Below the pieces are notes generated by a model that was given only the letters and a program-made list of their open reading frames with translations, was not told where the DNA came from and searched no databases. From an uncultured Burkholderiales bacterium (GTDB lineage: Bacteria > Pseudomonadota > Gammaproteobacteria > Burkholderiales > Burkholderiaceae_C), in the NCBI GenBank assembly GCA_937927685.1, contig CALBSC010000060.1:1-6175 (forward strand): a stretch of DNA of 6,175 nt. Direction: 5' to 3'. The stretch's first letter is position 1; each line of letters opens with the position of its first letter. This document shows, piece by piece, positions 1 through 6,078 of this stretch. Made by a program: the position numbers and the translations under genes.

Positions 1-51
1 TTCAAACTCTGTGTTGCGCAACTCACTCAGGGAGGGCAGGTGCAGCGCCAT
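1..51 (-). CDS. mrdA: Penicillin-binding protein 2 (peptidoglycan transpeptidase), N-terminal fragment
   Basis: Only the first 17 codons lie in the window; the gene runs off the left edge. The visible peptide is MALHLPSLSELRNTEFE. Its SELRNTE segment resembles the short cytoplasmic N-terminus that precedes the single membrane anchor in PBP2 proteins of Burkholderiales, which often begin with a similar ELRNVE stretch. PBP2 is the elongasome transpeptidase that cross-links new lateral-wall peptidoglycan with RodA. The start codon lies 3 nt after the mreD stop, and no Shine-Dalgarno sequence is visible, so translational coupling to mreD is likely. The order mreB-mreC-mreD-mrdA is the known arrangement in beta- and gammaproteobacteria and is the main support. 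Domain content cannot be checked because the rest of the gene is missing. Confidence 0.72.
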   Translation of the reverse strand, partial: MALHLPSLSELRNTEFE

Positions 52-54
52 GGT

Positions 55-576
55 TTAAATGGGGCGGTTGGCGTCGGGGTTGTGGGCCCGACGTTGGGGG
101 GCCAGCAAAATAAAGTTTGCAAGGGGCCACAACAAGGTTTCCATGAAAGGCGACAGCAACAAGGACCATCCGGGGAAGTCTTCACCTGTGCTGAGCCGAA
201 TGATCAAACCCAAGGCTTCAGACAGTACAAAAAACGGCACTATTTGAATCATTTGTTCTTTGATGGGAAACCACAACAAACGCCTGTGCATGCTGAATGC
301 AAAATAGTTAAGCATCACATACGACAGCGCATGTTGCCCCATGAGCGAAGATTGTTGAACATCCATCCACAAGCCAAAAATGAATGCGAGGGTCATGCCC
401 ACCCTGCGCGGTTGATGAATGCCCCAAAAGAAGATGCTGACAGCCAATACATCAGGAAGCCACAAAGCTTGGGTCAAGCCCAACAACATGCTGAACAGCA
501 ATGACACGATCAGGCTGACAGCAATGAACCAAGGGCTGACAGGCAGTAACAGTGCTTGGCGGCGCTCCATGATCAT
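55..576 (-). CDS. mreD: Rod shape-determining membrane protein MreD
   Basis: A 173-residue, strongly hydrophobic protein, close to the usual MreD length of about 160-175. Hydrophobic stretches at roughly residues 14-34, 40-52, 58-72, 80-97, 108-128 and 137-158 suggest five or six membrane helices. The FGLWMD segment (67-72) fits the conserved region of the family. MreD is an inner-membrane partner of MreC in the elongasome that guides side-wall synthesis. The start overlaps the mreC stop by ATGA (573-576), a sign of coupled translation. An AAGGA ribosome site on the minus strand at 589-585, 8 nt before this ATG, favours it over a second ATG six bases further in. The tail after residue 160 is hydrophilic. 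Identification rests on hydropathy, length and position between mreC and mrdA, because MreD sequences are poorly conserved. Confidence 0.9.
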   Translation of the reverse strand: MIMERRQALLLPVSPWFIAVSLIVSLLFSMLLGLTQALWLPDVLAVSIFFWGIHQPRRVGMTLAFIFGLWMDVQQSSLMGQHALSYVMLNYFAFSMHRRLLWFPIKEQMIQIVPFFVLSEALGLIIRLSTGEDFPGWSLLLSPFMETLLWPLANFILLAPQRRAHNPDANRPI

Positions 577-1454
577 GGCGTTTTTCCTTTGGCTGGAGGC
601 GAGATGCCTGTGGGCTTCAAGACCAAGACATGACGGCCTTTGAGTTCGGCCAAGGGCGCTGCATGAATGCGTGCAAAGGAGATGTCGACGCGCCTTTCGA
701 CGTGACTGATGCGTGCCACCTGCAAGCCGGCAGGGTAGACACCGTCAATGCCGCTGGTACTTAGCAAGTCGCCCTCTTTGACGTCGGCGCTGGCTGGCAC
801 AAACTTCAATTCGATCAAGGGAACGCCAGCCAAGATGTCGCCACTGGTGATGTTGCGCGCGCCCGTGCGGCTGTTGATGACGGGAATACTTTGATCTCGG
901 TCAGTAAGCAGTGTGACCTCTGCTGTGAGCGGATAGACGCGCGTGACCTGACCCACAACGCCGCCCACATCGATGACAGGTGAGCCCAATGCCACTTCTT
1001 TGAATTGGCCTTTGTCGATCACGATGCGTTGGTTGTAGGGGTCGGGCACATCAAATAAAACTTCTGCCACTTGGGACGATGTGGCCACCGAATTTTTCAA
1101 GTCCAAAAGCTGACGCAAATTTTGGTTCTCAATGAGCAGCTGCTCAACTTGTTGTGAACGCTCGGCTTGCTTCAAGGCTTTGAGTTGGGCGGTTTGTAAA
1201 TTCTTTTGCGCTTGGTCCAAGTTTTGAAAATAATCGCCAACAGACGAAGCCACTTGCGCCGGTTGCAGAACCAACCATTGCACCGGCAAAATGAGTGTGG
1301 ACAAACCCGCCCGGATGGGTTTTGTAAACTGCAACTGCTTGTCGCCAAACATCAACAACACCGACAAGGCGGTGAAGAAGATGAGCTTGGTCAGGGGTGC
1401 AAAGCCCACCCTGAAGAAAGGTGGGGGGCTGCGGTCAAGAGACTCTAGCGCCAT
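573..1454 (-). CDS. mreC: Rod shape-determining protein MreC
   Basis: A 293-residue protein with the MreC plan. A short cytoplasmic N-terminus is followed by one membrane helix at about residues 21-36 (KLIFFTALSVLLMF). A probable coiled coil lies at about 75-120, rich in Gln, Leu, Lys and Glu. Two beta-rich periplasmic domains run from about 128 to 280. Family hallmarks are visible: DVPDPYNQRIVIDKG (135-149), GVVGQVTRV (165-173), LLTDRDQSIPV (182-192) and GDLLSTSGIDGVYPAGLQVA (228-247). MreC is the periplasmic scaffold that links MreB and MreD to PBP2 and activates it. The tail after residue 281 is Pro- and Lys-rich and probably disordered. The start lies 14 nt after the mreB stop with no clear Shine-Dalgarno sequence; it gives the normal N-terminus before the membrane helix. 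Translation is probably coupled to mreB upstream and to mreD through the ATGA overlap. Confidence 0.96.
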   Translation of the reverse strand: MALESLDRSPPPFFRVGFAPLTKLIFFTALSVLLMFGDKQLQFTKPIRAGLSTLILPVQWLVLQPAQVASSVGDYFQNLDQAQKNLQTAQLKALKQAERSQQVEQLLIENQNLRQLLDLKNSVATSSQVAEVLFDVPDPYNQRIVIDKGQFKEVALGSPVIDVGGVVGQVTRVYPLTAEVTLLTDRDQSIPVINSRTGARNITSGDILAGVPLIELKFVPASADVKEGDLLSTSGIDGVYPAGLQVARISHVERRVDISFARIHAAPLAELKGRHVLVLKPTGISPPAKGKTP

Positions 1455-1468
1455 CGATTGCGCCGGCG

Positions 1469-2512
1469 TTATTCACTGGTAAAGATGCTGCCCAGACGGT
1501 CCATGCGTTCGAGGGCCATGCCGCACCCGCGGGCCACGCAAGTGAGCGGGTCTTCGGCCACCAAAACGGGCAAGCCGGTTTCTTCGGACAGCAAGCGGTC
1601 GAGGTCGCGCAGCAAGGCGCCACCGCCGGTGAGCATCATGCCGCGATCGGAGATGTCGGCACCCAACTCAGGGGGTGTTTGTTCAAGTGCAGTTTTGACA
1701 GCAGACACGATGTTGTTGAGCGGATCAGTGAGCGCTTCCAAAATTTCGTTGCTGCTGATGGTGAAGCTGCGGGGCACGCCCTCAGACAGGTTGCGGCCCT
1801 TGACTTCCATCTCGCGTACTTCGCTGCCAGGAAAGGCAGAGCCGATGCTTTTCTTGATGGCTTCGGCGGTGGGTTCGCCAATGAGCATGCCGTAGTTGCG
1901 GCGGATGTAGTTGATGATGGCTTCGTCAAATTTGTCGCCACCCACGCGCACGCTGCCTTTGTAGACCATGCCGCCCAAGGAAATGACGCCCACTTCGGTG
2001 GTGCCACCGCCAATGTCGACCACCATCGAACCCGAGGCTTCTGACACGGGCAAGCCGGCACCAATGGCTGCGGCCATGGGTTCTTCGATGAGGTACACCT
2101 CGGAAGCGCCAGCGCCTAAAGCAGATTCACGAATGGCCCGGCGCTCTACTTGGGTGGAACCGCAGGGCACGCAAATGATGATGCGGGGGCTGGGGCGGAA
2201 GGTGCTGCGGGGGTGCACCATCCGGATGAACTGCTTGAGCATCTGCTCGGTCACGGTGAAGTCGGCGATCACGCCGTCCTTCATGGGGCGAATGGCTTCG
2301 ATGTTGCCAGGCACCTTGCCCAACATGGCCTTGGCCTCGTGGCCCACGGCCTGCAAAGTCTTTTTGCCTTGGGGGCCGCCTTCGTGGCGGATGGCGACCA
2401 CGGAGGGCTCGTCCAGCACGATGCCCTTGTCGCGCACAAAAATCAGAGTGTTGGCGGTGCCCAGGTCAATGGCCAAGTCGCTTGAGAAATACCGAAAAAA
2501 AGACGAAAACAT
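1469..2512 (-). CDS. mreB: Actin-like cell shape protein MreB
   Basis: A 347-residue protein, the same length as E. coli MreB. It polymerises into short membrane-bound filaments that direct elongasome movement. Actin-fold nucleotide motifs are intact: phosphate-1 DLGTANTLIF (16-25), phosphate-2 DIGGGTTEVGVISLGG (166-181) and the adenosine motif TGGGALLRDLD (295-305). LIEEPMAAAIGAGLPV (141-156) and RRAIRESALGAGA (124-136) are also typical. The N-terminus MFSSFFRYFS is a likely amphipathic membrane anchor preceding SDLAIDLGTAN. The chosen ATG at 2512 gives exactly this family N-terminus and has an AAGGA ribosome site on the minus strand at 2524-2520, 7 nt before it. The frame stays open for a long way upstream across antisense gatC and gatA, but that is not coding. 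It is the first gene of the mreBCD-mrdA operon and is divergent from gatC. Confidence 0.98.
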   Translation of the reverse strand: MFSSFFRYFSSDLAIDLGTANTLIFVRDKGIVLDEPSVVAIRHEGGPQGKKTLQAVGHEAKAMLGKVPGNIEAIRPMKDGVIADFTVTEQMLKQFIRMVHPRSTFRPSPRIIICVPCGSTQVERRAIRESALGAGASEVYLIEEPMAAAIGAGLPVSEASGSMVVDIGGGTTEVGVISLGGMVYKGSVRVGGDKFDEAIINYIRRNYGMLIGEPTAEAIKKSIGSAFPGSEVREMEVKGRNLSEGVPRSFTISSNEILEALTDPLNNIVSAVKTALEQTPPELGADISDRGMMLTGGGALLRDLDRLLSEETGLPVLVAEDPLTCVARGCGMALERMDRLGSIFTSE

Positions 2513-2614
2513 GCGGGAATCCTTAGGAGCCCAAGCTACCGGCCAAACTGCGGGCGGTGGAGACTGAGCGCGGCGATCAAAAATCAGGGGTTTGCGATGG
2601 GCTTGCGGTGATGC

Positions 2615-2646
2615 TTGCAGGCGCCTGAAGCAAACACTGGATAATA
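2615..2646 (+). promoter_or_regulatory. Candidate sigma-70-type promoter for gatCAB
   Basis: GATAAT at 2640-2645 is one base from the TATAAT consensus. TTGCAG at 2615-2620 matches TTGACA at the first three positions, but its 19-nt spacer is longer than ideal. Transcription starting near 2652 would give a leader of about 74 nt before gatC, containing the hairpin at 2666-2680. Read on the other strand, bases 2646-2641 give TATTAT, a possible -10 box for mreB, though no convincing -35 box is visible for it. This is pattern matching only. Confidence 0.35.
2618..2627. repeat. Perfect 10-bp palindrome in the intergenic region
   Basis: CAGGCGCCTG reads identically on both strands. It overlaps the candidate -35 box of gatC and lies 12 bases from the candidate -10 box, so it could be an operator half-site pair or a small stem. 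A 10-bp GC-rich palindrome can occur by chance, and I do not recognise it as the site of a known regulator. Confidence 0.4.
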
Positions 2647-2665
2647 CCCGATCACCCCTGTCTGA

Positions 2666-2680
2666 GGCGGCTTTGCCGCC
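2666..2680 (+). other. Small perfect hairpin in the gatC leader
   Basis: GGCGGC-TTT-GCCGCC forms a perfect 6-bp GC stem with a 3-base loop, about 45 nt before the gatC start. No run of T follows on the plus strand, so it does not look like an intrinsic terminator or attenuator. It could stabilise the 5' end of the gatCAB transcript, or it could be incidental. Confidence 0.4.
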
Positions 2681-2725
2681 CGTGCGACGGGGTAAATATT
2701 TGTCGCCAACAACCCTTTTGAAGCC

Positions 2726-3025
2726 ATGTCCCTGACCCCGCAGGATATTGACCGGATCGCCAACCTGGCCCGTCTGGAACTCCAACCCGAAGAAAGTGAG
2801 CGCATGCTCGCCCAGATCAACGGCTTTTTCGGCATCGTCGAAGCCATGCAGGCGGTGGACACCTCGGGCGTGCAGCCGCTGGCGCACCCTGTGGCGGCCA
2901 TCCAGGACATCGCCTTGCGCCTGCGCGAAGACGCGGTGAGCGAGTCCAACAACCGCGAGGCCAACCAGCGCAGTGCCCCGGCCGTTGAGCGCGGCCTGTT
3001 CCTGGTTCCCAAAGTCATCGAGTAA
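2726..3025 (+). CDS. gatC: Asp-tRNA(Asn)/Glu-tRNA(Gln) amidotransferase subunit C
   Basis: A 99-residue protein of normal GatC length. It opens with LTPQDIDRIANLARLEL, the conserved N-terminal helix of the family, and has FFGIVEAMQAVDTSGVQPLA in the middle (31-50). The C-terminal part is ERGLFLVPKVIE, close to the usual end in which the chain reaches the GatA surface. GatC is a small non-catalytic subunit that wraps around GatA and GatB and stabilises the complex. The sequence, including LAHPVAAIQD and NREANQRSAPAVE, resembles Burkholderiales GatC. Its stop is 3 nt before the gatA start, as in one operon. The only nearby ribosome-site candidate, GAAG at 2720-2723, is too close and weak; the start is chosen because it yields the standard N-terminus. 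It belongs with the beta-like left part of the window. Confidence 0.96.
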   Translation: MSLTPQDIDRIANLARLELQPEESERMLAQINGFFGIVEAMQAVDTSGVQPLAHPVAAIQDIALRLREDAVSESNNREANQRSAPAVERGLFLVPKVIE

Positions 3026-3028
3026 GCC

Positions 3029-4495
3029 ATGAGTGATCTGCACAACCTCAGCGTGAAATCGCTGGCCACCCTGCTCCAGACCAAAGAAGTCAGCGCCGTC
3101 GAAGTGGCGACCCGCTTTTTGGCCCGCATGGGCGGCAACCCGCACAACGCGTTTTTGGACATCGACAGCGAAGTGACGCTGGCCCAGGCCCAAGGCTCTG
3201 ACACCAAACTGGCCGCTGGCACCGCTGGCCCGCTCGAAGGGGTGCCCGTGGCGCACAAAGACGTGTTCGTCACGCAAGACTTCGCCACCACGGCGGGCTC
3301 CAAAATCCTGAGCGGCTATCGCTCCCCGTTTGACGCCACCGTGGTGCAGCGCCTGCGCACGGCGGGCATGGTCACCCTGGGCAAGCTCAACTGCGACGAA
3401 TTCGCCATGGGCTCGGCCAACGAAAACTCGGCTTATGGCGCCGTGTCCAACCCCTGGGACGCAGCCCGCGTGCCCGGTGGCTCGTCGGGTGGCAGCGCAG
3501 CGGCTGTGGCCGCAGGTCTGGCCCCGGCCGCCACGGGCACCGACACGGGCGGCTCGATCCGCCAGCCCGCCAGCTTTTGCGGCATCACCGGCATCAAGCC
3601 GACCTATGGCCGCTGCTCGCGCTGGGGCATCGTCGCCTTCGCCTCCTCGCTCGATCAGGCCGGCCCCGTGGCACGCACGGTGGAGGACTGCGCGATCCTG
3701 CTGCAATCGATGTCCGGCTTCGATCCCAAGGACAGCACATCGGCCGACCTCCCGGTCCCGGACTTCGCGGCCGCCTGCAAGCGGGGCGTCAAGGGCCTGC
3801 GCATCGGTGTGCCGCGCGAATACCGCTCCGACGACATGCCGCCCGAGATCGAAACCATGTGGCAGCAGGGCCTCGCCTGGCTGCGCGAGCAGGGCGCCGA
3901 GATCGTCGATGTCTCCCTGCCGCACACCAAGTATGGCCTGGCCACCTACTACATCGTCGCCCCCGCCGAAGCCTCCTCCAACCTCGCCCGCTATGACGGC
4001 GTGCGCTTCTCCAGCCGCACCGATGGCGCCGATCTCAACGAGCTCTACGAAAACACCCGCGCCGCCGGCTTCGGGCCCGAGGTCAAGCGCCGCATCATGA
4101 TCGGCACCTATGTTCTCTCCGCCGGCTACTATGATGCCTATTACCTGCGCGCCCAGAAAATCCGCGCCCTCATCCTCAAGGACTTCACCGACGTCTTCCA
4201 GACCGTCGATGCCCTGGTGACGCCCACCGCCCCCTCGGCCGCCTTCGCCCAGGGCGAGAAGATGGACGACCCGCTCAAGATGTATTTCAACGACGTCTTC
4301 ACCGTGCCCGCCAACATGTCCGGCATCCCCGGCATGTCCGTCCCCGCCGGGCTTGACGCCCAGGGCCTGCCCCTCGGCCTGCAAGTCCTCGGCCGTCCGT
4401 TCGACGAGGAGACCGTCTTCGCCGTGGGCGCCGCCATCGAGCGCGCCGCGGGCTTCACCGCCCTGCCCGGTCTGCGTGCCGGAGGTGGCGCATGA
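3029..4495 (+). CDS. gatA: Asp-tRNA(Asn)/Glu-tRNA(Gln) amidotransferase subunit A; mosaic gene
   Basis: A 488-residue amidase-signature protein of normal length. It hydrolyses glutamine to supply ammonia, which GatB uses to amidate Glu-tRNA(Gln) or Asp-tRNA(Asn). The Ser-cisSer-Lys triad is intact: K77 in GVPVAHKDVF, S152 in VPGGSSGGSAAAVA and nucleophile S176 in DTGGSIRQPAS. VKRRIMIGTY (352-361) and YFNDVFTVPANM (419-430), in the region that binds glutamine in characterised GatA, are also present. Residues 1 to about 188 look betaproteobacterial (NENSAYGAVSNPW, ASFCGITGIKPTYG). Residues from about 196 on look alphaproteobacterial (CSRWGIVAFASSLDQAGPVA, LPHTKYGLATYYIVAPAEAS). Codon use changes at the same place: Lys is AAA in 5 of 7 codons before and AAG in 8 of 9 after. 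The frame continues without a break. The C-terminus lacks the WW ending I associate with both groups. Enzyme identity is near certain; whether this exact gene exists in one organism is doubtful. Confidence 0.95.
   Translation: MSDLHNLSVKSLATLLQTKEVSAVEVATRFLARMGGNPHNAFLDIDSEVTLAQAQGSDTKLAAGTAGPLEGVPVAHKDVFVTQDFATTAGSKILSGYRSPFDATVVQRLRTAGMVTLGKLNCDEFAMGSANENSAYGAVSNPWDAARVPGGSSGGSAAAVAAGLAPAATGTDTGGSIRQPASFCGITGIKPTYGRCSRWGIVAFASSLDQAGPVARTVEDCAILLQSMSGFDPKDSTSADLPVPDFAAACKRGVKGLRIGVPREYRSDDMPPEIETMWQQGLAWLREQGAEIVDVSLPHTKYGLATYYIVAPAEASSNLARYDGVRFSSRTDGADLNELYENTRAAGFGPEVKRRIMIGTYVLSAGYYDAYYLRAQKIRALILKDFTDVFQTVDALVTPTAPSAAFAQGEKMDDPLKMYFNDVFTVPANMSGIPGMSVPAGLDAQGLPLGLQVLGRPFDEETVFAVGAAIERAAGFTALPGLRAGGGA
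3590..3640 (+). other. Beta/alpha mosaic junction inside gatA
   Basis: Within codons 188-204 the gene changes from a beta-like to an alpha-like sequence without losing frame. GIKPTYGR (188-195), strongly conserved in GatA of all bacteria, would supply the shared bases for either recombination or a false assembly join. Upstream, TTT for Phe (3575), Lys AAA and Val GTG are frequent. Downstream, GTC, CTC, AAG and TCC dominate. Single-line hand counts show GC rising from 62% (3061-3120) to 75% (4201-4260). The exact point cannot be fixed from one sequence; the true limits could extend back to about 3480. Confidence 0.75.
4481..4486 (+). promoter_or_regulatory. Strong ribosome binding site for gatB
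   Basis: GGAGGT lies 5 nt before the gatB ATG, inside the last codons of gatA. It confirms the start within the ATGA overlap. It is much stronger than anything before gatC or gatA, which fits the change of genomic background inside gatA. Confidence 0.8.
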
Positions 4496-5943
4496 GCTAC
4501 GCCATCGAAGGCCGCACCGGCCCCTGGGAGATCGTCGTCGGCCTCGAAGTCCACGCCCAGGCCATCACCAAATCCAAGCTGTTCTCGGGCGCCCCCACCG
4601 CGTTCGGCGCCGGGCCCAACTCCCAGGTCAGCTTCGTCGATGCCGCCTTCCCCGGCATGCTCCCGGTCCTCAACCAGGAAGCCGTCGCCCAGGCCGTCCG
4701 CACCGGGCTCGGCCTCAACGCCCGTATCAACCTGGTCAGCCGCTTCGACCGCAAGAACTACTTCTATGCCGATCTGCCCAGCGGCTATCAGATCAGCCAG
4801 TACGAACACCCCATCGTCGGCGCCGGGCAGATCGAGATCCAGCTTGCCGACGGCACCACCCGCCAAATCGGCGTCACCCGCCTGCACCTCGAGCAGGATG
4901 CCGGCAAGTCGCTCCACGACCAGCACCCCACCAAATCCTACATCGACCTCAACCGCGCCGGCGTGCCGCTGATGGAAATCGTCAGCGAACCCGACATCCG
5001 CAGCCCCGAGGAAGCCGGCGCCTATGTGCGCAAACTGCGCTCGATCCTGCGCTATCTCGGCACCTGCGACGGCAATATGGAGGAAGGCTCGCTCCGCGCC
5101 GATGTCAACGTCTCCGTCCGCAAGCATGGCGAGCCCTACCGCACCCGCTGCGAAATCAAGAACGTCAATTCCGTCCGCTTCGTCATGCTCGCCATCGAGG
5201 CCGAGGCCAAGCGCCAGATCGAAATCTGGGAAGACGGCGGCACCGTCCAGCAGGAAACCCGGCTGTTCGACCCCAACCGCAACGAGACCCGGTCCATGCG
5301 CTCCAAGGAGGATGCGCATGACTACCGCTATTTCCCCGACCCCGACCTCCTCCCGGTCGTGCTCGAGGAAGCCTGGGTCGCCGCACTCAAGGCCGCGCTG
5401 CCCGAACTGCCGGATGCCAAACAAGCCCGCTTCACCGGCGCGTTCGGCCTCTCGCCCTATGATGCCGCTGTGCTGGTCGCCGAACGCGCCACCGCCGACT
5501 ACTTCGAAGCCGTCGCCACCGGGCGCGACCCCAAGCAGGCCGCCAACTGGGTCACCGGTGAGATCTTCGCCCTGCTCAACCGCACCGGGCGCACCATCGA
5601 GGACAGCCCCGTCTCGGCCGCCGCCCTTGGCGCTCTGCTTGGCCTGATCGCCGACAACACCATCAGCGGCAAGATCGCCAAGCAGGTTTTCGACATCATG
5701 GCCGAAACCGGCGAAGAGCCGGCCGCCATCGTCGAATCGCGCGGCCTGCGCCAGGTCACCGACACCTCCGCCATCGATGCCGCCGTTGACGCCGTCCTCG
5801 CCGCCAACCCGGACAAGGTGGCCGACTACAAAGCCGGCAAGGACAAGATGTTCGGCTTTTTTGTCGGCCAGGTGATGAAAGCCATGGCCGGCAAGGGCAA
5901 CCCTGCCCTCGTCAACGCCGCGCTCAAAGCCCGCATCGGATAG
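4492..5943 (+). CDS. gatB: Asp-tRNA(Asn)/Glu-tRNA(Gln) amidotransferase subunit B
   Basis: A 483-residue protein of normal GatB length. GatB binds the misacylated tRNA, phosphorylates its Glu or Asp side chain with ATP and amidates it with ammonia channelled from GatA. The N-terminal catalytic domain covers about 12-295, with VVGLEVHAQ (15-23), DRKNYFYADLPSGYQISQYE (86-105), HLEQDAGKS (132-140), DLNRAGVPLMEIVSEPD (152-168), GTCDGNMEEGSLRADVNVS (190-208) and DYRYFPDPDLLP (277-288). The helical tRNA-binding YqeY-like tail runs from about 335 to 483, with NWVTGE (352-357) and the end FFVGQVMKAMAGKGNP (456-471). The LEQDAGKSLHDQHPT and EEGSLRADVNVSVR forms are alphaproteobacterial; Burkholderiales GatB differs at these sites. 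The start overlaps the gatA stop by ATGA and has GGAGGT 5 nt upstream. GTC, CTC and AAG codons and about 70% GC (5461-5520) match the right part of gatA. Confidence 0.97.
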   Translation: MSYAIEGRTGPWEIVVGLEVHAQAITKSKLFSGAPTAFGAGPNSQVSFVDAAFPGMLPVLNQEAVAQAVRTGLGLNARINLVSRFDRKNYFYADLPSGYQISQYEHPIVGAGQIEIQLADGTTRQIGVTRLHLEQDAGKSLHDQHPTKSYIDLNRAGVPLMEIVSEPDIRSPEEAGAYVRKLRSILRYLGTCDGNMEEGSLRADVNVSVRKHGEPYRTRCEIKNVNSVRFVMLAIEAEAKRQIEIWEDGGTVQQETRLFDPNRNETRSMRSKEDAHDYRYFPDPDLLPVVLEEAWVAALKAALPELPDAKQARFTGAFGLSPYDAAVLVAERATADYFEAVATGRDPKQAANWVTGEIFALLNRTGRTIEDSPVSAAALGALLGLIADNTISGKIAKQVFDIMAETGEEPAAIVESRGLRQVTDTSAIDAAVDAVLAANPDKVADYKAGKDKMFGFFVGQVMKAMAGKGNPALVNAALKARIG

Positions 5944-6078
5944 GCCGCCTCGCCGCCGCGATCCGGTGCGGCTTCCGTGTGCATCGCTCCGCCACACGCG
6001 GTCGCCATCACCGCGAGGACGCGAACCGACCTCTCGGCCCTCCCCGCGCCGGACATGCCGGCGAGGGGAGGGGCCCGA
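5944..6078. other. Convergent intergenic region gatB / dehydrogenase
   Basis: This 135-bp region lies between two genes that point at each other. It is GC-rich and holds the inverted repeat at 6036-6075 and a weaker stem (CGTGTG at 5976-5981 with CACACG at 5993-5998). I see no gene in it. Confidence 0.6.
6036..6075. terminator. GC-rich inverted repeat, possible bidirectional terminator
   Basis: The left arm at 6036-6052 (GGCCCTCCCCGCGCCGG) pairs with the right arm at 6058-6075 (CCGGCGAGGGGAGGGGCC) through about 16 base pairs, with one bulged base and one mismatch, around a 5-base loop. Its place between converging genes suggests a shared transcription end, but no T-run follows on either strand, so it is not a classical intrinsic terminator. 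It could also be one copy of a dispersed REP-like element; a single copy cannot tell. Confidence 0.5.

Larger units (their letters stand above)
2513..2725. promoter_or_regulatory. Divergent mreB/gatC intergenic region
   Basis: This 213-bp region separates the mreB and gatC starts, so it should carry the promoters of both operons. It contains a candidate promoter element near 2640, a perfect 10-bp palindrome at 2618-2627 and a small hairpin at 2666-2680, each listed separately. The mreB side has an AAGGA ribosome site (2524-2520). The gatC side has no good one; GAAG at 2720-2723 sits only 2 nt from the ATG. I see no tRNA, riboswitch or small open reading frame that I would defend. GC content and style fit the flanking beta-like genes. 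Confidence 0.7.

Noticed and set aside
1421..2044. Plus-strand open frames opposite mreB
   Set aside because: They have no domain, and their length follows from the codon pattern of mreB on the other strand, whose product is complete and conserved.
2666..2680. Attenuator or riboswitch in the gatC leader
   Set aside because: The stem has only 6 pairs, no T-run follows, and no alternative pairing or known aptamer pattern could be found.
2513..2725. A second genome junction at the mreB-gatC intergenic region, suggested by the lower GC of the mre genes
   Set aside because: The divergent mreB-gatC order is as I recall it for Burkholderiales, GatC and the start of GatA look beta-like as do the mre proteins, and part of mreB is itself GC-rich (around 2161-2220), so normal variation explains the difference.
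3330..4100. Plus-strand overlapping frame inside gatA, rich in Pro, Ala, Arg and Ser
   Set aside because: It is a frame-shifted reading of GC-rich gatA with typical low-complexity composition. gatA itself is intact through the same bases.
2513..4384. Very long minus-strand open frame continuing upstream of mreB, antisense to gatC and gatA
   Set aside because: It is a shadow of GC-rich coding DNA on the opposite strand. Its translation is low-complexity (rich in Gly, Ala, His, Asp, Val), with no recognisable domain, and mreB has its own ATG with a good ribosome site and the standard N-terminus.
4141..5997. 618-codon minus-strand open frame opposite gatB and the end of gatA
   Set aside because: The same artefact: high GC leaves few stops on the complementary strand. 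The peptide is repetitive in Gly, Asp, Val and Ala, while gatB on the plus strand has every family motif.
5976..5998. Short stem CGTGTG / CACACG after gatB as the gatB terminator
   Set aside because: Six pairs with an 11-base loop and no T-run is within chance expectation; the repeat at 6036-6075 is far stronger.
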